From RYN-230 sp963814645 (GTDB lineage: Bacteria; Actinomycetota; Actinomycetes; Streptosporangiales; Streptosporangiaceae), in assembly GCA_963814645.1 (NCBI GenBank), contig CAWFDX010000004.1:1550001-1614000 (forward strand): a DNA stretch of 64,000 nucleotides. Reading direction: 5' to 3'. Shown piece after piece: positions 51,693 to 60,196 of this stretch. Under the pieces are notes generated by a model, which was not told the origin of the DNA, did no database searches, and saw only the letters and a list, made by a program, of their open reading frames with translations. Numbering within the stretch: the stretch's first letter is position 1; the number at the start of each line of letters is the position of its first letter. A program made the translations under genes and the position numbers.

Positions 51693-54600
51693 GCCGACTC
51701 CGCGGTGCGCAAGGTGGCGGCCGGGTCGGGGATGCGCGCCGCGGTGGCCGCGGCCACCAGCACCGGGAGCAGCACCACCAGCGCGGCCAGCCCCAGCGCC
51801 TGGGCCCAGGCGAACGTGGTCAGCGCGGGCGGCACCGGCGCGGTGGCGGCCGGGGTCAGCGTGACCGCCGGGACCAGCAGGATGGTGAGCACGCCGCCGA
51901 GCAGCAGCCCGGCCAGCGCGGCCGGCAGGCTGAGCATGAGTTCCTGGGTGCACAGCTGGCCGGCCTGGGACCGCTGGGTCACCCCGAGCGCGGCCAGCAG
52001 CGCGCTCTCCTGCCGCCGCTGGGCCACGTTGGCCGCGATGCTGACGAAGAAGCCCGCGATGGCCAGCAGCGCGGCGGCCACGGCCACGGCCAGCACAGCC
52101 TGCTGCGGGGCCGCGGACAGCGGGTTGCCGAGCAGGCCCGCGGCCAGCTGGTCCCGGCTGGTCAGCGACGACCCGCCGGGCAGCTGCGCGGCCAGCCCGG
52201 GCGGCGTCCCGCCGGGGGTGGCCAGCCACCAGCTGGTCGCCGGGGCGGGCGGCAGGCCCCGGCTCAGCAGGGCCTGCTGCACCGCGCCCAGATCGAGGAT
52301 GAGCGCCCCGCCGGAGGTAACCGTGGGGAACGAGTGCACGGCCGCGACGATGTGCACCGCGACGGTCAGCCCGTTCACGTTGTCGTCAACGGTGGCGCCG
52401 ACCCCGGTGTTGCTGGCGGCCAGGAAGGACTGGGTGGCGATGGCCGGGATGGCAGCCGCGGTGGGCGTGGCCGCGGTCAGCGTCAGCTGGCTGAAGATCG
52501 GCAGCAGCGGCTGGCCCGGGTTGGCCGGCAGCGCCTGCCCGTAGCCGGGGGTGAAGGACAGCAGCTGCTGCCCGCCGGAACGCTTCCAGGCCATCCGCTG
52601 CGGCAGCCCGGACGGGCCGGCCACCTGGCCCGCCAGCGGGCGGAGCGCGGCCAGCTCGGGCGAGGCGACGCCGGCCCCCCAGCCGCTGAGCGCGCTGCCC
52701 GGGACGGCTGCGGCCCGCCCGCCAGCCGCGCCGACCGCGCCGATCCGCAGCACCTGGAGCGCCGCGTCAGACGTGGCCTCCTTCGGCAGCAGCTGGTAGC
52801 TGGCGCTGATCCCGACCAGCCGCAGCGGGGCGATGACCTGGCCGTGCGGCAGCCCGGTGCCGAGCCGGGCGGTGAGCAGGTGCGGGCGGCCGTCCGCCAC
52901 CAGGGTGCCCGCGTTCACCTGGTACACGTCACCATCGGCGTCCTGCACGGACAGCGTCACCGGGGCCGGGGCCAGCCGCAGCGAGGCCGGCCCCAGGCTG
53001 GCGTCAACCTGCACCGCGGCCGGGTGGCCCGGCAGCACGACACCAGGCTGATGACCGGCGGGCTCGATGGCCCGGAACAACTCGGCGGCGGGTTTCGGCG
53101 ACTGGTCCGCGCGCAGCAGGACGACAACGGCCGCGCTGCTGGCGTTCAGTGCGAGGGTCTCGCCGGTGCCACTGCCGGTCAGCGTGGCTACCGGGGTAGC
53201 GCCGCGAACCCCGGGCCAGCTGGCCAGCCGGCCGGCCGTGCTCGCCGCCAGCGGGCCGGCCAGGTCCACCCGGGTGTCCGCGCCCGCGCTGAACGAGGCC
53301 TGGTCCGCGGCGGACCGGGCCCAGCTGCGGTGCTGGGACAGCGCCAGCGTCCCGGTGGCCACGGCCAGCACGATGAGCAGTGCGCCGGCCGCCTGGCTGA
53401 GCGGCCGCCGGCTGAGCTGCCAGCAGCTCAGCGCGGGGGACAGCCGCCGCCCTCGGGAGGCCAGCCGGTCCGCGGCCCGGGCGGCTGGCGGCAGCACGCG
53501 CAGCGTGAGCGCGGTGCCGCCGGCCAGCGCCAGCGCCGGGGCCAGCACCAGCACCGGGTCGACGCCGCCGGGGCCGCTGGCCGAGGTGACCACGGCCGAG
53601 TAGTGCCGGAGCTGCCAGCCGGCCAGCACGGCCAGTGCGATCAGGGCCAGGTCGGCGCCGGCCCGGGCGATGCCGGAGACCGCCGCCTGGCGGCCGCGGC
53701 GCTGCCGCGCGGCACCCGGGGCCAGCGTGCGCAGCGTGGGCCAGAGCAGCACGAGGATGGACCCGGCCGCGGTCACGGCCAGCGCCAGCCAGGCGCCGGG
53801 CGGGAATGCGGGCAGCCGCAGCCCGGCCGCGCGCAGCGGCCCGGCCGAGGCCAGCAGCGCGGCCAGCCGGGTGCCCGCCAGCCCGCCGGCCGCGGTGGCG
53901 ACCAGGCACAGGATGACCGCCTCGGCCGCGTTCAGCCGGGCCAGCTGGGCCCGGGCGGTGCCCCGCGAGGCGAGCAGGGCCGACTCGCCTTCCCGCTGGT
54001 CGGCCAGGTAGGCCGCGGCGGTGGCGAGCGCGGCCGCGGCGACCAGCGCGAGCTCGAGGGCGCCGATGACGAGCAGTGAGCGGGCCACCGCCAGGTTGGC
54101 CGCGGCGCTGTGCAGCACCGCCGGGAGGTTCGTGCTGACCTGGAGGCCGGGCAGTGAGCTGGAGTTGGCCAGCCGCTGGCGCAGCGCGGCGGCCCGGGTC
54201 GCGGTGGCGGTCAGCTGGCCGGCCGGGATCCGCGAGGTGTCCGGCTGGGCGACCCAGCTGGCCGCGTTGACGCTGAGCGGGCCGCGGAACGCGGCCGGGC
54301 TGACGGCCAGCGGCCCGAGCGTGGTGAACCCGCCGGAGGTGCTGGTCCCGCTGGCGCCGACCGTGTTCAGCGCCCAGTAGCCGGCCGCGGCCGGCGTGCC
54401 GGTCCGCGGCCGGAAGATCCCGGTGACCACGAACCGGGCTGCGCGGCCGGACACCTGGTCCCTGGTCAGCAGCTGGGCGCCGGGGGACAGGTGCGCGAGC
54501 AGCGCCGCGGCCTGCGGCAGCGCCGCCTGGACCGGCTGGCCCGGCCGGGGCGCGGCGGGCCAGTGCCCGGACACCAGCACGGCGTGCGACTGGATCTGGC

Positions 54601-54997
54601 CGAACGCGGCCGCCTGGGTGAGCAGCACGTTGCCCTTGCCGGTCAGCCGGGCCAGGGCTGGCCCGGCCGCGGCCAGCCGGAGCGGATCCGACCACACCGA
54701 ATGGTGCAGGGTGACCGGGACGCCGGGCAGCCCGGACCGGATGACGGCCTGCAGCCCAGTCTGGTAGCGGCCCGCCTGGCCGCCGGTCACCGAGCCGGTG
54801 ATATCCAGCGCGGTGCCCGGCGCGGCGGCCAGCTCACGGTGCGCGGCCTGGGGTAGCGCCGCGCCGGCGAACGAGGCCAGCGCGGTGGCCAGGGCGGCGG
54901 TGACGAAGACGGTCAGGGCGGCGGTAGCCAGCACCAGCCGGTACGCGTTCATCCGGCGCAGCGTCATGGACCCCCGGAGCAAGCGCACGGCCTCCAC
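51689..54997 (-). CDS. FtsX/MacB-type ABC permease, 1102 residues
   Basis: A second giant permease of the same type, distantly related to its downstream partner. After the first helix (VLATAALTVFVTAALATALA) there is a large outside domain, a first FtsX set (REGESALLASRGTARAQLARL), a further outside domain, and a C-terminal FtsX set (RRQESALLAALGVTQRSQAG). GTG 54997 is used here; ATG 54967 (MTLRRMNAYRLVL), with GGGGGT upstream, is an equally good start. First gene of the three-gene exporter operon. Confidence 0.85.
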   Translation of the reverse strand: MEAVRLLRGSMTLRRMNAYRLVLATAALTVFVTAALATALASFAGAALPQAAHRELAAAPGTALDITGSVTGGQAGRYQTGLQAVIRSGLPGVPVTLHHSVWSDPLRLAAAGPALARLTGKGNVLLTQAAAFGQIQSHAVLVSGHWPAAPRPGQPVQAALPQAAALLAHLSPGAQLLTRDQVSGRAARFVVTGIFRPRTGTPAAAGYWALNTVGASGTSTSGGFTTLGPLAVSPAAFRGPLSVNAASWVAQPDTSRIPAGQLTATATRAAALRQRLANSSSLPGLQVSTNLPAVLHSAAANLAVARSLLVIGALELALVAAAALATAAAYLADQREGESALLASRGTARAQLARLNAAEAVILCLVATAAGGLAGTRLAALLASAGPLRAAGLRLPAFPPGAWLALAVTAAGSILVLLWPTLRTLAPGAARQRRGRQAAVSGIARAGADLALIALAVLAGWQLRHYSAVVTSASGPGGVDPVLVLAPALALAGGTALTLRVLPPAARAADRLASRGRRLSPALSCWQLSRRPLSQAAGALLIVLAVATGTLALSQHRSWARSAADQASFSAGADTRVDLAGPLAASTAGRLASWPGVRGATPVATLTGSGTGETLALNASSAAVVVLLRADQSPKPAAELFRAIEPAGHQPGVVLPGHPAAVQVDASLGPASLRLAPAPVTLSVQDADGDVYQVNAGTLVADGRPHLLTARLGTGLPHGQVIAPLRLVGISASYQLLPKEATSDAALQVLRIGAVGAAGGRAAAVPGSALSGWGAGVASPELAALRPLAGQVAGPSGLPQRMAWKRSGGQQLLSFTPGYGQALPANPGQPLLPIFSQLTLTAATPTAAAIPAIATQSFLAASNTGVGATVDDNVNGLTVAVHIVAAVHSFPTVTSGGALILDLGAVQQALLSRGLPPAPATSWWLATPGGTPPGLAAQLPGGSSLTSRDQLAAGLLGNPLSAAPQQAVLAVAVAAALLAIAGFFVSIAANVAQRRQESALLAALGVTQRSQAGQLCTQELMLSLPAALAGLLLGGVLTILLVPAVTLTPAATAPVPPALTTFAWAQALGLAALVVLLPVLVAAATAARIPDPAATLRTAESA

Positions 54998-55673
54998 GAT
55001 AGGCGGGCCGGCGCGGACCGGGCGGTCCCGGGCTTTTAGGAAAATTTCCTGTTAGCAAGCTGTGACCTGACCGCCGGGGTGACGGCTTCCGCCGCGGGTA
55101 GGCCCAGGCCCACAGCGGAGGTGGGTGCCGCTCCATCGCGCGGCGCCCCGGCCCGGGGCCAGCATGGGAAGGGCGCGGGCGGCACGCCCGGGATGCCCGC
55201 CCGGGCGGGTTGTTACGCAAACTTCACTAATCGGCTGCGGCAGGCAGCCAGGCCGGGTCCTGGCCGGCCCGGGCGGGCCGCGGGCCAGCTACGGAATTCT
55301 CCGCTTATCAGCCCGTGACCAGGGAGTTTCCGGTCGGTGCGGGGACCGGGGCAGCCGACCTGGCGGATCACTGGCGGACCGCCTGGGTTATCCGGAAACG
55401 TCACGACTAGGAGCGATTGGCAGGATATGAAACCTTTAGTGCCACCCTTGCGCGGCTTTGTCTTCCGGTAACATCTGGTGGCGGCCGCCAGGCGGCCGCT
55501 TCGCGCACGCTGAGTCTCGCCGGGGCACCCGGTTTCGGCCCCCCGCAGTGCACAGCCCCGTGCGCTTCACAATTCCAATGCGGTTCATCACTTGCAGTGT
55601 GGTCATTGATGCGGTGCTGCGCGGCGGCGCGGCGGTAGGTACCGGCGAGAAGGGCTGAGGGAGCAAACCAGCT
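54998..55673. other. 676-base intergenic region
   Basis: Between the divergent giant-permease operon and a membrane glycosyltransferase gene. It contains one clear feature, the 13-base palindrome at 55038-55050. Short frames on the plus strand (for example from 55417) have no ribosome site and unnatural composition. AT content rises at 55380-55440 and 55560-55600, where promoters for the glycosyltransferase gene may lie. Confidence 0.5.
55038..55050. promoter_or_regulatory. Palindrome upstream of the giant-permease operon
   Basis: AGGAAA-A-TTTCCT is a perfect 13-base palindrome, 41 bases before the first permease start. It stands in a short AT-rich patch (TTTTAGGAAAATTTCCTG) and is well placed as an operator at the operon promoter. 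The binding protein is unknown. Confidence 0.5.
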
Positions 55674-57323
55674 GTGAGCGGAACGATTGCCAGGCCGGTC
55701 CCGGACGGGGCGTCCGGAAGGTCATCGCGCGACGCGGCGGCGCCACCAGGAACCCGGGGTGGCTGGCGGGCGCCGGTCAACCTGGCCATCATCCTGTGCA
55801 CCGCGCTCGGCCTGGCCCTGCGGCTGCTGCTGCTCAGCCGCCCCGGCTACCTGCTCGGGGTGACCGAGTACGACGACGGCCCGTACTTCGGCAGCGCCGT
55901 CATGCTGGTGCACGGCCTGCTGCCGTACAAGACGTTCATCCTGGTCCAGCCGCCCGGGATCACTCTGCTCATGGTGCCCTCGGCGCTGCTGTCCAAGGTC
56001 ACCGGAACCGCGACCGCGATGGCCACCGGGCGGATCCTGACCACGCTGGCCAGCACGGCCGGGGTGGCGCTGGCCGGCCTGCTGGTCCGGCACCGCGGCC
56101 TGGTCGCCGTGATCGTGACGTGCGGCATCATCGCGGTCTACCCGGACAGCGTGTATACCGCCCGGACCATCCTGGTCGAGCCGTGGCTGGTGCTGTTCTG
56201 CCTGCTCGGCGCGCTGGCCCTGTTCGACGGGGACCGGCTGACCAGCAGCGGGAAGCGGCTGTTCTGGGGCGGTGTGGCGTTCGGTTTCGCGGGCTGCGTC
56301 GAGGTCTGGGCCATCTTCCCGGTCATCGTGCTGGCCGTCATGTTCCTGCTGCGGCGGCCGAGGATCAAGCGGCTGGCGGTGTACGTCGGCGGGATCGCGG
56401 CCGGCTTCCTGGTGCCCACGCTGCCGTTCGCCGCGCTGGCCCCGAAACGGTTCTACGAGAGCCTGTACGTGGCCCAGGTGGCGCCGCGGGCCGGCTCAGC
56501 CCGGGTGCCGCTGGGCGTCCGGCTGAGCAACATGATCGGCGTCATCAACCTGCACCTCGGTGCGCACCCGAAGACGCTGATCGAGCTGCTCACCGCGATA
56601 CTCATCGTGGCCGTCGCGCTGGTGATCGCCGCGGGCTGGCTGCTCAGCCACCGGGCGCCGCCGCAGCTGGACTGGTTCGCGCTGGTCACCACCGCGGTGA
56701 TCACGGTCATGTTCCTCTGGCCGGACCAGTTCCACTACCACTTCGCCGCGTTCCTGGCGCCGTTCTTCGCACTGTCCATCGCGCTACCGCTGGCCCGGCT
56801 GCTGGATACGCTGAGCGAGGGCCGGTCGTGGCTGCCCGCGAACCGGGCCAGCGAGCTGTGGAAGCCGGCCGCGGCGCTGGCCTCGCTGGCGGTCGTGCTG
56901 CTGGCCATGGCGCAGGGCAGCCATGAGGCGCACCTCCAGCTGCCGCTCGGGCCGGTCCCGGCCAAGGTCGAGTCGATCATCCCGAAGGGCGCCTGTGTCG
57001 GCACCGACCAGGTCTCCTACCTGCTGATGGCCAACCGGTTCAGCCCGGATCAGGCCAACTGCCCGCACATGCTCGACGGCCTGGGCAGCGACCTGGGCTT
57101 CTCCAACGGGCTCAAGCCGGCCACCGGGGCGGGCAAGGTGCCGGCCGTGCAGGCGCTGTGGCGGGAGGAGTTCCAGAAGGCTCAGTTCATCTGGCTGTCC
57201 TACAACGCCTACCGCCGGGTGGCCTGGTACCCCGCGCTGCGCACCTACTTTCACGACAACTTCGTGCTGGTGTTCAAGCACAGCTGGCACGACTCGCTGT
57301 ACGCCCGCAAGGGCACCCACTAG
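55674..57323 (+). CDS. Polytopic GT39-like glycosyltransferase
   Basis: 549 residues, GTG start. About ten to eleven helices. The first outside loop has YDDGPYFGSAVMLVHG, the Asp-Asp/Gly motif used by polyprenyl-phosphate-sugar-dependent transferases, and ILVQPPGITLLMVP follows as in actinobacterial family members. The C-terminal 130 residues form a soluble outside domain with two Cys (GACVGTDQ and ANCPHML). Sugar and acceptor unknown; likely cell-wall polymer or protein mannosylation. Confidence 0.8.
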   Translation: MSGTIARPVPDGASGRSSRDAAAPPGTRGGWRAPVNLAIILCTALGLALRLLLLSRPGYLLGVTEYDDGPYFGSAVMLVHGLLPYKTFILVQPPGITLLMVPSALLSKVTGTATAMATGRILTTLASTAGVALAGLLVRHRGLVAVIVTCGIIAVYPDSVYTARTILVEPWLVLFCLLGALALFDGDRLTSSGKRLFWGGVAFGFAGCVEVWAIFPVIVLAVMFLLRRPRIKRLAVYVGGIAAGFLVPTLPFAALAPKRFYESLYVAQVAPRAGSARVPLGVRLSNMIGVINLHLGAHPKTLIELLTAILIVAVALVIAAGWLLSHRAPPQLDWFALVTTAVITVMFLWPDQFHYHFAAFLAPFFALSIALPLARLLDTLSEGRSWLPANRASELWKPAAALASLAVVLLAMAQGSHEAHLQLPLGPVPAKVESIIPKGACVGTDQVSYLLMANRFSPDQANCPHMLDGLGSDLGFSNGLKPATGAGKVPAVQALWREEFQKAQFIWLSYNAYRRVAWYPALRTYFHDNFVLVFKHSWHDSLYARKGTH

Positions 57324-57325
57324 TT

Positions 57326-57343
57326 AGCCCGGGGGGACGACCC
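57326..57343. repeat. 18-base element shared with the lipid kinase 3-prime end
   Basis: AGCCCGGGGGGACGACCC here is identical to 21363-21380. Both copies sit at the 3-prime end of a plus-strand gene. Here the downstream arm of the hairpin differs, so only a partial stem can form. It lies in the 31 bases between the convergent glycosyltransferase and pobA stops. Confidence 0.6.
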
Positions 57344-57354
57344 AGCCCGCTGGG

Positions 57355-58562
57355 CTAGCTGGGCCGGTAGCCGGTGCTGTCCGGGTAGCCGGTGTAGTTC
57401 TCGGCCAGCGTGGTGGCCGCGGCCCGCGAAGTGGTGACGTAGCGCAGCTGGGCCAGCTGGAGCTCGGTTTCCATCGGGTCGCCGCTGGGCGCGGTGTGCA
57501 GCATGGTCGTCATCCACCAGGAGAAGTGGGTGCGCCGCCAGACCCGGTCCAGGCTGTTCGCCGAGTAACCGTCGGCCAGCGCCGGGTCGCCGTGGTTCAG
57601 CAGCTGATCCAGGGCCTCGGCCAGCACGGCGACGTCAGTCAGCGCCAGGTTGAGGCCCTTGGCCCCGGTGGGCGGGACGATGTGCGCCGCGTCGCCGGCC
57701 AGGAACAGCCGCCCGTAGCGCATCGGCGCGGCCACGAAGCTGCGCATCGGGGTGACCGCCTTGTCCAGGATGGGGCCTTCCTTGAGTTCCCAACCGGGCA
57801 GCGCGAACCGGGTCTGCAGCTCAGCCCAGATCCGCTCGTCCGGCCAGGCGGCGATGTCCTCATCCACCGGGACCTGCAGGTAGAGCCGGCTGACCAGCGG
57901 GCTGCGCAGGCTGTGCAGGGCGAAGCCACGCGGATGGTGGGCGTAGATGAGCTCGTCGGTGGATGGCGGGACCTCGGCCAGCACGCCCAGCCAGGCGTAC
58001 GGGTAGTCGCGCTGCCAGGTGGTCAGCTGGCCGGCCGGGATGGCCAGCGGCTGATGCCGTGGAACCCGTCGCAGCCCGCGATCACGTCGCAGCGCACCAC
58101 CCGGCGGGTGCCGTCGGCGCTGGTGTAGTGGAGCACCGGGCGGTCCGAGTCGAGCTCCGCCACCTCGGTGCCGGACACCTCGAACTCGAGCTGGGCGCCG
58201 GCCGCCAGCCGGGCCGCGATCAGGTCCTTGACGATCTCGGTCTGCGCGTACACGGTGACGGTCCGGCCGGTCAGCTCGCGGAAGTCGATGTGCTGCCGCT
58301 GCCCGGCGAACTGGAGGTAGATGCCGTCGTGCTCCAGGCCCTCCCGGTCCAGCCGGCTGGCCAGGCCGGCCTCGCGGAGCAGGGCCACGCTGCCGTCCTC
58401 GAGCAGCCCGGCCCGCTGCCGCGCCTCGCAGTAGCCGCGGCTGCGGTCCTCCACCAGCACCGAGTCGATGCCGCGCAGCGCGAGCAGATGGGACAGCAGC
58501 AGCCCAGCCGGGCCGGCGCCGATGATGCCTACCTGAGTGCGGTCAGTGCCCAGTGTGCTCAT
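57355..58562 (-). pseudogene. pobA: 4-hydroxybenzoate 3-monooxygenase, one-base frame break
   Basis: N-terminal half (ATG 58562): FAD motif GIIGAGPAGLLLSHLLA, RQRAGLLEDGSVALL, CDGFHGISR. After that the frame stops at 58023. In the next frame LAIPAGQLTTWQRDYPYAWL continues and runs to 57355 with FLAGDAAHIVPPTGAKGLNLA and the PobA-specific C-terminus. Adding one base at about 58046-58054 joins SR to LAIPAG with nothing missing. PobA hydroxylates 4-hydroxybenzoate to protocatechuate using NADPH and FAD. Probably a recent loss or a sequence error. The start is one of three tandem repeats. Confidence 0.85.
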
Positions 58563-58606
58563 AAGAAGCTGAGTGTGCTCATTAGAAGCTAAGCGTGCTC
58601 ATCAGA
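58553..58606 (-). repeat. Triplicated pobA start: two mini-ORFs
   Basis: A 20-base unit starting ATGAGCAC is repeated at 58602, 58582 and 58562 (minus-strand first bases). The ALDH stop overlaps the first ATG (TGATG). That ATG encodes MSTLSF and stops at TAATG; the second encodes MSTLSFL and stops inside TTATGA; the third is the pobA start (MSTLGTDR). Each stop overlaps the next start, so ribosomes could pass along by reinitiation. No ribosome site precedes any of them. Confidence 0.75.
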
Positions 58607-60059
58607 ACGGGTACGGGGCGATCTCGCTGCGCATGGTGACCCAGCGGGTCTCGGTGAACGCGTCCAGGTTGGCGGTGCCGCCGAAACGGGCGCCGGTGCC
58701 GGAGGCGGCGATGCCGCCGAACGGCGTGTTCGGCGCGTCGTCCACGGTCTGGTCGTTAATGTGCACGATGCCGGTCGGGATCTTCCGGGCCAGTTCCAGG
58801 CCGCGCAGCGGGTCCCGGGTCAGGATGCCCAGGGACAGCCCGTACTCGGTGTCGGCGGCCAGCTTGGCCGCCTCCTCGGCGGTGGAGAACCGGAGCACCG
58901 GGGCCACCGGGCCGAACACCTCGCTGGCGTAGGCGGGCATGGCCGGCGCCACGTCCGCCAGCACGGTCGGCTGATAGAACAGCCCCTCGTACGTGCCACC
59001 GGCGGCCAGCTTGGCCCCGGCGTCCACGCTGCCGGTGACCAGGGCGTGCACCTTGTCCCGCTGCCGTGCGTCGATGATCGGGCCGAGCGCCACCTGGCCG
59101 CTGGCCGGGTCGCCCACCGGCAGGTGACTGGCCTTCTCGGCCAGCGCGGCCACGTAGTCGTCGTAGACCGCCTCGTGCACCAGATGGCGGCCGGTGGTCA
59201 TGCAGATCTGGCCCTGGTGCAGGAACGAGCCCCAGGCCCCGGCCGACGCCGCGCCGGGCACGTCCGCGTCGTCCAGCACGATCAGCGCCGAGTTTCCGCC
59301 CAGTTCCAGGTGCACCCGCTTGAGATGCTGGGCGGCCAGCGCGCCGACGTGCCGGCCGACCGCGGTCGAGCCGGTGAACGAGATGATCCGCACCACCGGG
59401 TCGGTGATCAGCGCCTCGCCCGCGTCCGGGCCGCCGGGCAGCACGTGCAGCAGCCCGGCGGGCAGGCCGGCCTCCTCGAACACCCGGGCCAGCACCACGC
59501 CGCCGGTGACCGCGGTCCGCGGGTCCGGCTTCAGCACCACCGCGTTGCCCAGCGCCAGCGCGGGCGCGACCGAGCGGATGGCCAGGATCTGCGGGAAGTT
59601 GAACGGCGCGATCACCCCGACCACGCCGGCCGGCACCCGCTCGGCCCAGCTCAGGTGGGGCGCCTCGGACGGCAGCAGCTCGCCGTAGGGCCGCGACGGC
59701 AGGGTGGCCGCCTCGTAGATCTCCTCGGTGGCCACGTGCGTCTCGAACTGCGCGGCCGGGCCGATCTTCCCGCTCTCGCGGATATTCCACTGCTCGATCT
59801 CGGCCGCGTGCTCCCGCCAGATGTCGCCGGCCCGGCGCAGGATGGCCGATCGCTCGGTGTGCGGCGTCGCGGCCCAGCCGGGCTGGGCCGCCGCGGCGGC
59901 CGCGGCCGCCGCCGAAACGTCTGCCGGGGAGGCGATGCCGGTGCGGCCGAGCTCGTTTCCAGTGGCCGGCTCGATGACCGCCGCCGCACCGCCGCCCGCG
60001 GCCGTCCAGCCGCCGCTGTATACCTTGCCGCGCCACGTCGCCTCATCGAGAAATGCCAC
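58602..60059 (-). CDS. Aromatic aldehyde dehydrogenase (benzaldehyde/vanillin type)
   Basis: 485 residues, GTG start with AAGGAG seven bases upstream. Catalytic Cys286 is in HQGQICMTTG, Glu252 in LELGGNSAL, and the NAD segment is FTGSTAVGRHVG. The sequence FNFPQILAIRS and NDQTVDDAPNTPFGG resemble benzaldehyde and vanillin dehydrogenases. It would turn 4-hydroxybenzaldehyde into 4-hydroxybenzoate, the substrate of the adjacent pobA. The stop overlaps the first of three tandem ATG repeats leading to pobA. Confidence 0.9.
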   Translation of the reverse strand: MAFLDEATWRGKVYSGGWTAAGGGAAAVIEPATGNELGRTGIASPADVSAAAAAAAAAQPGWAATPHTERSAILRRAGDIWREHAAEIEQWNIRESGKIGPAAQFETHVATEEIYEAATLPSRPYGELLPSEAPHLSWAERVPAGVVGVIAPFNFPQILAIRSVAPALALGNAVVLKPDPRTAVTGGVVLARVFEEAGLPAGLLHVLPGGPDAGEALITDPVVRIISFTGSTAVGRHVGALAAQHLKRVHLELGGNSALIVLDDADVPGAASAGAWGSFLHQGQICMTTGRHLVHEAVYDDYVAALAEKASHLPVGDPASGQVALGPIIDARQRDKVHALVTGSVDAGAKLAAGGTYEGLFYQPTVLADVAPAMPAYASEVFGPVAPVLRFSTAEEAAKLAADTEYGLSLGILTRDPLRGLELARKIPTGIVHINDQTVDDAPNTPFGGIAASGTGARFGGTANLDAFTETRWVTMRSEIAPYPF

Positions 60060-60102
60060 GGAATGCTCCTTGAATTGCCGCGCGCGCGGCCGACGAAATC
60101 CC

Positions 60103-60139
60103 TGTTCGCTAAACGAACATCAGTTCTGAACTCGAACAT
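60103..60139. promoter_or_regulatory. Operator cluster between ALDH and amidohydrolase genes
   Basis: TGTTCG-CTAAA-CGAACA (60103-60119) is a perfect inverted repeat; AGTTC-T-GAACT (60122-60132) is another, and a half-site CGAACAT follows at 60133-60139. The GTTCG-N5-CGAAC form resembles operators of IclR-family regulators of aromatic-acid catabolism (PobR, PcaR). It lies between two divergent genes. Confidence 0.6.
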
Positions 60140-60196
60140 TGCGAATCTAGGGGACCGGGCTGGGCAGTGTCAACGAGTCGTGCTACCCCTAGAGCC

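Noticed and set aside
48888..52229. A longer permease of 1113 codons
   Set aside because: The part before 51692 is antisense-frame noise of the upstream permease. ATG 51692 overlaps the previous stop in the usual ATGA way.
55417..55658. Short plus-strand frames in the large intergenic region
   Set aside because: No ribosome site, odd composition rich in Cys and Arg, no recognisable similarity.
57324..57354. Strong terminator between the glycosyltransferase and pobA genes
   Set aside because: Only short imperfect stems can be drawn; the shared 18-base element has no complete second arm here.
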